A stretch of 64,000 nt of DNA, from contig JAHIUD010000073.1 in the NCBI GenBank assembly GCA_018817515.1, positions 1 to 64,000 of the forward strand, read 5' to 3'. The notes under the pieces were generated by a model. The model ran no database searches. It was not told where the DNA came from and saw only the letters and a program-made list of their open reading frames with translations. This stretch comes from Pseudomonadota bacterium (GTDB lineage Bacteria; Desulfobacterota; Desulfovibrionia; Desulfovibrionales; Desulfovibrionaceae). Of this stretch, positions 34,442 through 42,639 are shown piece after piece (position 1 is the first letter of the stretch; each line of letters begins with the position of its first letter). The position numbers and the translations under genes were made by a program.

Positions 34442-35620
34442 TCACCATGCAAGAAGCGAAACAAAAGCAGCCGCTAGCACCACCCAGTGAACGCCCATCC
34501 CCCTCGCCAGCGCGACAAGCACAGCCACGCCAAGCAGCCCCTTGCCCACGGTCCAGGAAATCGTCATGGCCAGCATGACCACCATGGCGCAGAGCAGGCC
34601 GCCCAGAGTCGCCAGAGCGCCTGCGAGCGCCCCCCGGAAGCGGTCGGAGGCGAGCAGGCGGTGGGCGAAAGGCACGGCGGTGACCAGCATGAGGAACGAG
34701 GGGGTGAACACCGCAATGGTGGCCGCCGCCGCACCCCACAATCCCGCCAGGGAGTAGCCGATGAAGGCGGCGGTCATGAGGATGGGGCCGGGCGTCACCT
34801 GCCCCAGGGCGATGCCGTCCAGGAAGGTCGCCTCGGGCATCCAGGCGCGTACCTGGACCACTTCGTGCTGCATCACCGGGAATGCGCCTACGCCGCCGAA
34901 GGCCACCAGGTCGATCTTGAACATGGACAGCACAAGGTCAAAGACCGGGCGGTCGAACAGGAACAGGGCAGGCAGGATGACGGCTGCGAGGGCGGCGCAC
35001 TGGGCCAGAAACCTCCAGGGAAGCATGTGGTGGTTGCCGCCGGATGGGTGCGGGGCCGTGTCCTTGAACACCAGTGCCCCGACCCCGGCCATGCCCGCCA
35101 CGATGAGCGCCGGTCCCAGGCCCCAGAGAAAGAGGCCCGCCGCGCCCGCGAGGAGCAGGAGGCTTTTGGCGGAGTTGGCGTAGCGTCTGCCGAAGTCCCA
35201 GGCCGCACGGGACAGCAGGGCCAGCACCACCACCTGCAACCCCGCGAACACCGCGCCCACAAAGGGCGCGCTGCGCAGTTGGAAATAGGCCGCCGACAGC
35301 CCGGTGACGAGGCAGAAGGCCGGAAGGGCGAAGCCGAGGTAGGCCACGAACGCGCCGGAAACGCCGCGCAGCTGCAGGCCCGTGTAGGCGGCCAGTTGCA
35401 TGACCGTGGCGCCGGGAATGGCCTGACACAGCGAGAGTCCGAGCCGGAACTCCTCCTTGCGCAACCAGCGCAGGCGCTCCACCACGGCCGCGCGGATAAC
35501 CGGAATCATGGCCGGGCCGCCGAAGGCCGTCAGCCCGATGCGGAAGAACAACGCGAAAATCGACCGCAGGCGTGGCGGCTCTGGCTGGTGCGGCTGCTCT
35601 CCCTGTGCTTGGTCAGTCAT
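34442..35620 (-). CDS. chrA: Chromate transporter (ChrA, two-domain form)
   Basis: 392 residues, about ten to twelve membrane helices, made of two homologous CHR halves. Each half opens with the family pattern: FRIGLTAFGGPAMIPVIRAAVV near residue 30, and FKIDLVAFGGVGAFPVMQHEVV near residue 220; CQAIPGATVMQLAAYTG and ALGQVTPGPILMTAAFIGY are the matching PGP-type signatures. It is thought to expel chromate (or sulfate-like oxyanions) from the cell. The ATG at 35620 (MTDQAQG) has GGAGGA 7-8 nt upstream. It overlaps the regulator gene by 8 bp, so the two form an operon. Confidence 0.93.
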   Translation of the reverse strand: MTDQAQGEQPHQPEPPRLRSIFALFFRIGLTAFGGPAMIPVIRAAVVERLRWLRKEEFRLGLSLCQAIPGATVMQLAAYTGLQLRGVSGAFVAYLGFALPAFCLVTGLSAAYFQLRSAPFVGAVFAGLQVVVLALLSRAAWDFGRRYANSAKSLLLLAGAAGLFLWGLGPALIVAGMAGVGALVFKDTAPHPSGGNHHMLPWRFLAQCAALAAVILPALFLFDRPVFDLVLSMFKIDLVAFGGVGAFPVMQHEVVQVRAWMPEATFLDGIALGQVTPGPILMTAAFIGYSLAGLWGAAAATIAVFTPSFLMLVTAVPFAHRLLASDRFRGALAGALATLGGLLCAMVVMLAMTISWTVGKGLLGVAVLVALARGMGVHWVVLAAAFVSLLAW

Positions 35621-35993
35621 TTCCGTCTCCTCCATCGCGGTCAGCATGGCAGCCTTCGCGGCAGCACGTTGATTGGCAACAGCAGCCCTGCGAGTTCCTC
35701 TGCGGAGGCAGCACCTCGAAGAAATGATCCGCCAAACCGCGCAGGCGCTCAAAGGCCTCCGGGTTCAGCTCATAGTGGACGTAGTAGCCGCGCCGCGCCG
35801 AGGTCACGAATCCCGCCGCCCGCATGAGCTTCAGGTGCTGTGACACGGCTGCCGGGGTGACGCCGAGTTTTCTGGCAAGCCCGCCGACGCATAGCGGCCC
35901 GGACTTGAGCAACGCGACCATGCGCGCCCGCGTCTCCACGGACAGGATGCGAAAGGCGCTCGCCACGAGTTCCGCTGCTGTCAGGGCTTGCAT
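35613..35993 (-). CDS. ArsR-family transcriptional regulator
   Basis: 126 residues. The winged helix-turn-helix spans residues ~10-85 (RILSVETRARMVALLKSGPLC, ARKLGVTPAAVSQHLKLM for the recognition helix, then the wing RRGYYVHYEL). The C-terminus is unusually Cys-rich (GCCCQSTCCREGC), a likely ligand site for a soft metal or metalloid. It would repress itself and chrA until the ligand binds. An inverted repeat of ArsR-operator type lies 13 bp upstream of the start. Overlap with chrA indicates co-transcription. Confidence 0.92.
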   Translation of the reverse strand: MQALTAAELVASAFRILSVETRARMVALLKSGPLCVGGLARKLGVTPAAVSQHLKLMRAAGFVTSARRGYYVHYELNPEAFERLRGLADHFFEVLPPQRNSQGCCCQSTCCREGCHADRDGGDGND

Positions 35994-36005
35994 GCGACCT
36001 CACTG

Positions 36006-36023
36006 ATTAAGCTACTGCTTAAT
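36006..36023. promoter_or_regulatory. Probable ArsR-type operator
   Basis: ATTAAGC (36006-36012), TACT, GCTTAAT (36017-36023) form a perfect 7-bp inverted repeat immediately upstream of the regulator start codon at 35993. Its position and AT-rich palindromic form fit autoregulation of the arsR-chrA operon. Confidence 0.7.
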
Positions 36024-36175
36024 TAGATTGAGCCGAGCAGTCAACCTGAAAAGGGTTCCCAGGCCGCCGGGAAAGGCCTATTGGCAGGGAGGAGGCGCAT
36101 ATCGACAATGACGCGAGGCCCTGATGCTCCGCGTCGCGCAGGGCGACAAGCGCAGGGCGTGGCGCCTCGTTCCGC

Positions 36176-36901
36176 CTAGTTCCGCACGGTCAGCTCCGCC
36201 CCCGGCCCAAGCTCCGCTCGCAGGCTTTCCTCCAGCTTTCCGGGTACATGCGCTCTCCCGCTCGCCAACAAAGCGGAGTCCTCGCAGCCCTCGGGCTGGA
36301 AGCCTTGCAGCACCCACTCAACGCCCCCAAGGACGGAGAGCTCGCCAGCCAACTCCAGCAGCTCCGCCTCGGACAAGAGCGCCAGGTGCCAGGTGGTGCG
36401 CAGCTCGAAGGCCACGCCGCTTTTGCGCACAAGGTCCAGGCTCTCCCAGGCCGCGTCCGCCGAGGCCGCAACGCCGGTGATGCGCCCGTACGCCGTGCGC
36501 GGGGCCTTGACGTCCAGGCCGATCCAATCCGTGAGCGGCAGCACGCGCGCCAGGGCCTCCGGGGCCATGCCGCTGGTGTGCAGGCCCACCTTGAAGCCCA
36601 GGTCGCGCACCTCATGCATGGCCTCGGCCAGACCCGGCTGGAGCAGGGGCTCGCCGCCGGAGAATACCACGGCCTCCAGCAGGCCCCGCCGGGTTTCGAG
36701 CAAGGCCAGCACCTCCGCCCAGAACCTCTCCCCGGCCCCGAATGCCCGCAGCCCCGCGTTGTGGCAGTAGGGGCAGTCCCAGGCGCAGCCCTGGCAAAAC
36801 ACCGTGGCCGCCAGCCTCCCCGGCCAGTCCGTGGTGCTCAAGGGGGTGAGGCCGCCCACCACGATGGCGGCGGCCCCTGCCGTCTGCCCGAAGGGCCTCA
36901 C
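36176..36901 (-). CDS. nrdG: Anaerobic ribonucleotide reductase activating protein
   Basis: 241 residues, radical-SAM enzyme that installs the glycyl radical on NrdD. The cluster motif is CAWDCPYC near residue 40, preceded by DWPGRLAATVFCQG; FSGGEPLLQ follows. The GTG start at 36901 overlaps the nrdD stop as GTGA, so translation is coupled. Longer frames lie inside nrdD. It is the second gene of the riboswitch-controlled nrdDG operon. Confidence 0.93.
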   Translation of the reverse strand: MRPFGQTAGAAAIVVGGLTPLSTTDWPGRLAATVFCQGCAWDCPYCHNAGLRAFGAGERFWAEVLALLETRRGLLEAVVFSGGEPLLQPGLAEAMHEVRDLGFKVGLHTSGMAPEALARVLPLTDWIGLDVKAPRTAYGRITGVAASADAAWESLDLVRKSGVAFELRTTWHLALLSEAELLELAGELSVLGGVEWVLQGFQPEGCEDSALLASGRAHVPGKLEESLRAELGPGAELTVRN

Positions 36902-39102
36902 GCGGTGAGCTCGTTGCCGCCCTGCGAGGGCTCGCGGAAGCAAAGGCGCTCGTCGTACTCGCCCTTCTTGCCGATGTTGAAGGCCGAGCGCGGGCGGTAG
37001 TAGCCCATGACGCGAGTCCAGATCTCGCAGTCCTGCTCGCGGCCTTCGCCTGCGCAGGTTGGGCAGCTCTTGTGTTCGCCCTCCAGGTAGCCGTGGGACG
37101 GGCACACGGAGAAGGTGGGCGTGATGGTGATGTAGGGCAGGGCGAAGCGGGTCAGCGCCCGGCGCACCAGCTCGCGGCAGGCCCGGGCGTCGGACACGCG
37201 CTCGCCCATGTACAGGTGCAGCACCGTGCCGCCAGTGTACTTGCGCTGGAGCTCCTCCTGCCGGGAGAGGGCTTCGAAGGGGTCGTCGGTGAAGCCCACG
37301 GGCAACTGGCTGGAATTGGTGTAATAGGGCTGCTCGTCGGTGCCGGCCTGGAGGATGTCCGGGAAGCGCTTGCGGTCCTCCTTGGCGAAGCGGTAGGTGG
37401 TGCCCTCTGCCGGGGTGGCCTCCAGGTTGTACAGGTGCCCGGTCTCCTCCTGGTAGGCGGTCATGCGCGCGCGCACATGGTCCAGAAAGCGCACGGCCAG
37501 GGCATACCCGGCCTCGGTGGTCACGTCCTCGGCCCCGCCTGTGAAGTTGCGGAGCATCTCATTGATGCCGTTGACGCCGATGGTGCTGAAATGGTTGCGC
37601 AACGAGCCCAGGTAGCGCTTGGTGTAGGGGAACAGCCCGCCGTCCATGCGCGCCTGGATTTCCTTGCGCTTGATCTCCAGGCTGGTGCGCGAGATTTCCA
37701 GCAGGGCGTCCAGCCGGGCCAAGAGGTCGCGCTCGTCGCCCTTGGCCAGGTAGCCCAGGCGGGCGCAGTTGATGGTGACCACGCCCAGCGACCCGGTCTG
37801 CTCCGCGCTGCCGAACAGCCCGTTGCCGCGCTTGAGCAGCTCGCGCAGGTCCAGCTGCAAGCGGCAGCACATGGAGCGCACCATGTTCGGGGTCAAGTCC
37901 GAGTTCAGGAAGTTCTGGAAGTACGGCAGGCCGTACTTGGCTGTCATCTCGAAGAGCAGGTCCACGTTGGGGCCGTCCCAGGGAAAGTCCTTGGTGATGT
38001 TGTAGGTGGGGATGGGGAAGGTGAACACCCGGCCCTTGGCGTCGCCTGTGGTCATGACCTCGATGTAGGCCCGGTTGATCATGTCCATCTCGGCCTGCAA
38101 CTCGCCGTAGGTGAAGGCCATCTCCTCGCCCCCGATGACCGGGTGCTGGCCGCGCAGGTCCTCCGGGCAGGTCCAGTCGAAGGTCAGGTTGGTGAAGGGA
38201 GTCTGGGTGCCCCAGCGCGAGGGCACGTTCAGGTTGTAGATGAGCTCCTGGATGCACTGGCGCACCTCGCCGTAGCCGAGCTTGTCCTTGCGCAGGAAGG
38301 GGGCCATGTAGGTGTCAAACGAGCTGAAGGCCTGGGCGCCAGCCCATTCGTTCTGCAGCGTGCCCAGGAAGTTCACGATCTGGCCCACGGCGCTGGACAG
38401 GTGCTTTGGCGGCTTGGCCTCCACCTTGCCGGGCACGCCGTTCAGGCCCTCGGTGAGCAGCATGCGCAGGGACCAGCCCGCGCAGTAACCGGAAAGCATA
38501 TCCAGGTCGTGGACGTGCAGATCGCCCTCGCGGTGCGCCCGGCCCACCTCGGGCGGGTAGACGTGGTTCAGCCAGTAGTTGGCCGTCACCTTGCCGGAGA
38601 CGTTCAGGATGAGCCCACCGAGGGAATAGCCCTGGTTGGCGTTGGCGTTCACGCGCCAGTCTTGCCTGTCCAGGTACTCGTTGACGCTGGCGGCCACGTC
38701 CACCACGGTTTTCCTATCTTGGCGCAGCTTGGCGCGCTGCTCGCGGTACACGCTGTAGGCGCGCATGGTCTTGAAGTGGTTGGCCGAGATGAGGGCCTGC
38801 TCCACCGCGTCCTGAATGTTCTCGATGTCCGGCAGGCGCCCGCCGAAGCGGTGGGACAACACCTTGACCACCTGCGCCGTGATGAGCCGCGCCTCGTCGC
38901 CGTCGAACTCGCCTGTGGCGGCGCCAGCGCGCTGGATGGCCGAGCGGATCTTGCCCGCGTCAAAGACGATGGTTTCGCCGCTGCGCTTGCGCACCTGGGC
39001 AGGCGGCGCAATGGGCCGCAGGGGGGTCAAAATGGCGACTGGGGCGCTGGGGATGGATTCTGCGGGAACAGGTTCGGCAAGGTGCTGGGCTGCCTGGGGC
39101 AT
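36898..39102 (-). CDS. nrdD: Anaerobic (class III) ribonucleoside-triphosphate reductase
   Basis: About 734 residues. An ATP-cone domain is at the N-terminus (VRKRSGETIVFDAGKIRSAI). The central barrel includes MCCRLQLDLRELLKRGNGLFG, and the C-terminal zinc site is built from CPSHG and CPTC. The glycyl-radical motif RVMGYYRPRSAFN lies around residue 700. It makes deoxynucleotides under anoxia without cobalamin. I use the ATG at 39102, which has GGAG 8 nt upstream; an ATG at 39120 is possible. A cobalamin riboswitch precedes it on the same strand, so it should be shut down when B12 is plentiful and a B12-dependent class II enzyme can take over. Confidence 0.95.
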   Translation of the reverse strand: MPQAAQHLAEPVPAESIPSAPVAILTPLRPIAPPAQVRKRSGETIVFDAGKIRSAIQRAGAATGEFDGDEARLITAQVVKVLSHRFGGRLPDIENIQDAVEQALISANHFKTMRAYSVYREQRAKLRQDRKTVVDVAASVNEYLDRQDWRVNANANQGYSLGGLILNVSGKVTANYWLNHVYPPEVGRAHREGDLHVHDLDMLSGYCAGWSLRMLLTEGLNGVPGKVEAKPPKHLSSAVGQIVNFLGTLQNEWAGAQAFSSFDTYMAPFLRKDKLGYGEVRQCIQELIYNLNVPSRWGTQTPFTNLTFDWTCPEDLRGQHPVIGGEEMAFTYGELQAEMDMINRAYIEVMTTGDAKGRVFTFPIPTYNITKDFPWDGPNVDLLFEMTAKYGLPYFQNFLNSDLTPNMVRSMCCRLQLDLRELLKRGNGLFGSAEQTGSLGVVTINCARLGYLAKGDERDLLARLDALLEISRTSLEIKRKEIQARMDGGLFPYTKRYLGSLRNHFSTIGVNGINEMLRNFTGGAEDVTTEAGYALAVRFLDHVRARMTAYQEETGHLYNLEATPAEGTTYRFAKEDRKRFPDILQAGTDEQPYYTNSSQLPVGFTDDPFEALSRQEELQRKYTGGTVLHLYMGERVSDARACRELVRRALTRFALPYITITPTFSVCPSHGYLEGEHKSCPTCAGEGREQDCEIWTRVMGYYRPRSAFNIGKKGEYDERLCFREPSQGGNELTA

Positions 39103-39243
39103 GGCGGTCTCCGGCTGCATTGGGTTTCGATGACGCGGGGGCCGAAACCAGCAGTTGAAGGGAGCACGCCCGTCAGAACTGCCGCATCGCCCTCCCACGA
39201 GGCGCACGCGTCACACCGCCGGGACACATGGCCCTGGCGGGAG

Positions 39244-39417
39244 CAGGCAGGTCTTCGGACTTGCGGGCATTTGCGGCATTCGCCGCCTTCCTCGCCCCCG
39301 GACTTCCCGGCTCACGCCAGTGTCTCGTTGTGGGGGCTCGTTCCCGTTCACCGCTGCGGGGCAGTTCTGGGCTTGCACCAGATTCCCTTTTCACCCGGTC
39401 GAAACCGGGCACCAGCT
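39244..39417 (-). ncRNA. Cobalamin riboswitch upstream of nrdDG
   Basis: Read on the minus strand the order of conserved elements is right: GGGTGAAAAGGGAA, GGTGCAAGCCC, CTGCCCCGCAGCGGTGA, ACACTGGCGTGAGCCGGGAAG, and at the 3' end the B12 box AGTCCGAAGACCTGCCTGC (39244-39263 region). The element ends ~140 nt before the nrdD start. I could not define a clear terminator in that gap; GCAGTT/AACTGC pairing near 39151-39182 is one candidate. Confidence 0.92.
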
Positions 39418-39431
39418 CACGTAGAGCTATG

Positions 39432-39683
39432 AGGCTGACGGCTCACAAAGTCAAATCCTTGCGCCAAGGGTAGCCCATTGATATTATTGGGCCATATATG
39501 CCGCGAGCTAGAGCCGTCCCCCGTCAACCTGCCGTAATTGCAGAAGAACACACTGCTGCTCGCAGCAGGAAAATTTCCTAGAAATTTTCTTGAGTCCACC
39601 GCGTATGGCACCGTCCTTGACAGCAACCGCCCAACCGGGCAAGCAAATTTGACTGTGCCCAAAAGAGGTTCAGTGTTGTTGCT
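39432..39683. other. Promoter region between two divergent riboswitches
   Basis: 250 bp, AT-richer than the surroundings, no gene. It must hold the promoters of both riboswitch-led operons. It contains the small inverted repeat GCCCA/TGGGC around the AT-rich stretch near 39474-39494, and TTGACA at 39617-39622 without a good -10 partner. No confident promoter can be named. Confidence 0.5.
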
Positions 39684-39844
39684 TTCAGGTCGTCCATCGC
39701 TGGACGTGAAAAGGGAAGTTCGGTGCAAGACCGACGCTGACCCGCAACCGTGAGAGGGGACGAACGCCGCAAATGCCACTGGCTCTGTGAAGGGCTGGGA
39801 AGGTGCGGCAAGTAGGACGATCCTCAAGCCGGGAGACCTGCCTG
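39684..39844 (+). ncRNA. Cobalamin riboswitch upstream of btuB
   Basis: The conserved elements appear in order: GGTCGTCCATCGCTGGACGT then GAAAAGGGAA, GGTGCAAGACCGACGCTGACC, CGCAACCGTGA, GCCACTGG, GCTGGGAAGG, and the B12 box AAGCCGGGAGACCTGCCTG at 39826-39844. It precedes btuB by ~120 nt and is followed by a recognisable expression platform. Confidence 0.96.
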
Positions 39845-39858
39845 ATAGCTTGTGCTAC

Positions 39859-39967
39859 GGCTTCGAGGTATAAGCCGGGGTAGGTATGCTTTCGCCTGTC
39901 GCGTTTGCTTGCGCCCATTTCCCTCCTCGAAGCCTCCACTTCAATTCTTGAAGCAGGAGGTTTTTTT
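39859..39967 (+). promoter_or_regulatory. Riboswitch expression platform: antiterminator, terminator and RBS sequestration
   Basis: Terminator: CCTCC (39933-39937) plus CTTCAA (39939-39944) pair with TTGAAG (39948-39953) plus GGAGG (39956-39960), followed by seven Ts (39961-39967). The 3' arm is the AGGAGG ribosome binding site of the GTG start at 39968, so the same hairpin both terminates and hides the RBS. Antiterminator: GGCTTCGAGG (39859-39868) is perfectly complementary to CCTCGAAGCC (39925-39934), which overlaps the 5' arm of the terminator. The two folds exclude each other. Confidence 0.8.
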
Positions 39968-41899
39968 GTGCGTATTTTCCTTTGTGCTCTGCTCCTATTG
40001 ACCATCTCCCCCCTTGCGGCCCTGGCCAAAGATGACTCCGGCGGTCAAGCCAACTCCACTTCGCCCGGCTACGTCATGGACGAGGTGGTGGTCTCGGCCA
40101 GCCGCGCCCAGGAGCCAATCCGGCAGGTGCCGCGCAACGTCACGGTCATCACCCGTGAGGAAATCGAGCGCTCCGGCGGCAACAGCATCACGGATCTGCT
40201 CGCCCGCCAGGTGGGCGTAAGCCAGCAGAACTACTTCGGCACGGACCGCAACTCGCTGGTGGACCTGCGCGGCCAGGGCAACCTCGCCGCCCAGAACGTG
40301 CTGGTCATGGTGGACGGCCAGCGCATCACCCCGGTGGACATGGCCGCCGCCCCGCTGAACACGGTGCCCTTGAGTGAGGTGGAGCGCATCGAGATCGTGC
40401 GCGGTCCGGGCGGCGTCATCTACGGCGACCGGGCCGTGGGTGGCGTCATCAACATCATCACCCGCAAGGGCGACGCCGTGAACGGGTTCTCTGGCAGCGT
40501 GGGCGCGGGCTACGGCTCCTTTGATTCCACCAAGTACAATGCAGCTGTGCGCGGGCGGGATGGCTCAGTGTTCGGCAGCGTGGCGGCGTCCACCAGCGAC
40601 ACCACAGGCTACCGCGCCAACGGCGCGCTCTGGCAGCAGGATGCCCTGGGCAGCGTGGGCTGGGAGGCGAACAAGGCGCTCACGCTCTCACTTTCCAGCG
40701 CCTACCACGAGGACCGCTACGGCCAGCCCGGAGGCGTCTCACGCGCGGCCGCGCTCTCGCGCGACGCCAGGCGCATGACCAGCAGCCCCAACGACTGGGG
40801 CCAGACCACCGACGGTCGCATCCAAGCCGGGGCCAAGCTCGACCTCGACGCGCTGGGCAGCCTGGACTACCACCTGGGCTACCGCACGCGTGAGAACCCC
40901 TACGCCTATGGCACGACCAAATACAAAATCAACGACGAAACCGCCAACTCTGACCTCACCTACACCGCAGGCTTCGACCTCTTCGGCATGAAGAACACGC
41001 TACGCCTGGGCGGCGACGGCTGGACCTCGCACTACACCTCGGGTTCCATTGCGGCGAACCGCAACACAAGCGACGTCTGGAGCGCTGGCGGCTTCGCCCA
41101 CGACGCCATCACCCTGGTGCAGGACCTCACCTTGCAGCTGGGCTACCGCTACAACCGCTATAACGCCCACGGCCAGGACATCCCGGACAACACCTGGAAC
41201 AACAATGCCTACGAGTTGGGTCTGGTCTACGACCTGACCAAGAGGGCCAGCTTGTACGCCAGCTACGCCAGCACCTTCCGCACACCCACCGTGGACGAGT
41301 TGAACTTCCAGACAGGAACCCTCAAGCCGCAGACGAGCCGCAGTCTGGAAACCGGGGTGCGCGCTGGCCTGTTGGACAATCTGGAGGGCAACCTCTCCGT
41401 CTTCCGCTCCGTCACCAGCGACGAGATCTGGTACGACGGCAGCAAGGGGGCCTGGGGCCTGAACTCGAACTACGAAAACGATGTCATCCGCAAGGGCGTC
41501 GAGGCCGAACTGCGCTACCGCCCCTTCAAGGTGCTGGGGCTCAAGGCCAACTACGCTTACGTGGAGGCCAAGTTCGACCAGACCGGGACCACTGTGCCGC
41601 TGGTGCCCAAGCACACGGCCAAGCTCGGCGCGGACTGGGACATCCTGCCCTCGCTCTTGCTCAACGTCAGCGGCACCTACGTCAGTTCCAAGCAGGTCAA
41701 TGCGGCGAACACCCTGCCGCCCATCTGGTCCTACACCGTGGTGGACACCAAGCTGACCTGGAGCATCGACACGTTCAAGGTCTACGCCGGGGTGAACAAC
41801 CTCTTCGACACCTGCTACACCACCATGGCCTTCGGCAACACGTCCTACTACGTCATGCCCACGCGCAACTTCTACAGCGGCGTGGAGTGGAGCTTCTAG
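39968..41899 (+). CDS. btuB: TonB-dependent corrinoid receptor (BtuB-like)
   Basis: 643 residues, starting at GTG 39968 with AGGAGG upstream. The signal peptide is MRIFLCALLLLTISPLAALA. The TonB box-like segment is YVMDEVVVSASR, and the plug has VTVITREEIERSGG, VMVDGQRITPVDM and VERIEIVRGPGGVIYGDRAVGGVINIIT. The barrel ends GVEWSF. Control by a cobalamin riboswitch and the following cbiZ-btuFCD genes identify the substrate as cobalamin or other corrinoids. The frame extends 21 codons upstream, but that part lies in the leader and covers the terminator hairpin, so it is not coding. Confidence 0.95.
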   Translation: MRIFLCALLLLTISPLAALAKDDSGGQANSTSPGYVMDEVVVSASRAQEPIRQVPRNVTVITREEIERSGGNSITDLLARQVGVSQQNYFGTDRNSLVDLRGQGNLAAQNVLVMVDGQRITPVDMAAAPLNTVPLSEVERIEIVRGPGGVIYGDRAVGGVINIITRKGDAVNGFSGSVGAGYGSFDSTKYNAAVRGRDGSVFGSVAASTSDTTGYRANGALWQQDALGSVGWEANKALTLSLSSAYHEDRYGQPGGVSRAAALSRDARRMTSSPNDWGQTTDGRIQAGAKLDLDALGSLDYHLGYRTRENPYAYGTTKYKINDETANSDLTYTAGFDLFGMKNTLRLGGDGWTSHYTSGSIAANRNTSDVWSAGGFAHDAITLVQDLTLQLGYRYNRYNAHGQDIPDNTWNNNAYELGLVYDLTKRASLYASYASTFRTPTVDELNFQTGTLKPQTSRSLETGVRAGLLDNLEGNLSVFRSVTSDEIWYDGSKGAWGLNSNYENDVIRKGVEAELRYRPFKVLGLKANYAYVEAKFDQTGTTVPLVPKHTAKLGADWDILPSLLLNVSGTYVSSKQVNAANTLPPIWSYTVVDTKLTWSIDTFKVYAGVNNLFDTCYTTMAFGNTSYYVMPTRNFYSGVEWSF

Positions 41900-41913
41900 C
41901 CAAACCAACACAC

Positions 41914-41935
41914 GGGGGCCGGACTTTCGGCCCCC
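41914..41935. repeat. Hairpin between btuB and cbiZ
   Basis: GGGGGCCG (41914-41921) pairs with CGGCCCCC (41928-41935) over a 6-nt loop. It stands 15 nt after the btuB stop and just before the GGAG ribosome binding site of cbiZ. There is no T-tract; likely a processing or stability element that sets unequal expression of btuB and the downstream genes. Confidence 0.6.
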
Positions 41936-41949
41936 GCCGGAGCATTTCC

Positions 41950-42639
41950 ATGGATCGAATCCGACTGGACGCCACGGACGAGCACCTGCACCTGGACCTG
42001 GGACGCCCCTGCTCGGTGCTGGGCTCCTGCGTGCTCGGCGGCGGCTTCGGCCTGGCGCGACACGTGCTCAACCTGCGCGTGGACGCCAACCTCGCGGGCG
42101 AAAGCCTGCGTTTCCCGGTGCCCGAGTCGACCCTGCTGGAGTATTGCGCGGCCCAGGGCTGGGCTGGGCCAGTGGCGGGCATGATGACTGCGGCGTCCAT
42201 GAAGTCCCTGCGCACGGCGAGGCTTGAGGAGAACGGTTTGGCCGTGCTGGCCGCCGTCACCGCCGGGCTTTCCAACACCCGCCGCGCCGGAGACCCTGCC
42301 GATTGCCGCGACTTCCCGGAGGCCGCGCCGGCGCCGGGCACCATCAACATCATCGTGGCCCTGGGCGCGAGCCTGCCTCCGGCTGCGCTGGTGGAGGCGG
42401 TGATCACCATCACCGAGGCCAAGGCGGCTGTGATGCAGGACTTGGGCATAACCAGCCGGACCACGGGCTTGCCGGCCACGGGCACCGGTACTGACGCCGT
42501 GGCCGTGGTGGCCCTGGGCGGACGCGAGGCGGCGTACTGCGGCAAGCACGTGCTCGCGGGTGAGCTGACCGCCCGGGCGGTCATGCAGGCCCTGGCCGCA
42601 TCGCTGGAATGGTACGCCAAGCAGGGGCCGTGGGCGTGA
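41950..42639 (+). CDS. cbiZ: Adenosylcobinamide amidohydrolase
   Basis: 229 residues. The family pattern is clear: SSCVLGGG-type start region (VLGSCVLGGGFG), GMMTAASMKSL, AAVTAGLSNTRRAGD, PGTINIIVALGASLPPAALVEAV and GLPATGTGTDAVAVVAL. CbiZ cleaves the amide between the aminopropanol and the corrin ring to give cobyric acid, letting the cell rebuild imported cobinamide or foreign corrinoids into its own cobamide. The ATG at 41950 has GGAG upstream. Its stop overlaps the btuF start (GTGA), as expected for a corrinoid salvage operon. Confidence 0.93.
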   Translation: MDRIRLDATDEHLHLDLGRPCSVLGSCVLGGGFGLARHVLNLRVDANLAGESLRFPVPESTLLEYCAAQGWAGPVAGMMTAASMKSLRTARLEENGLAVLAAVTAGLSNTRRAGDPADCRDFPEAAPAPGTINIIVALGASLPPAALVEAVITITEAKAAVMQDLGITSRTTGLPATGTGTDAVAVVALGGREAAYCGKHVLAGELTARAVMQALAASLEWYAKQGPWA

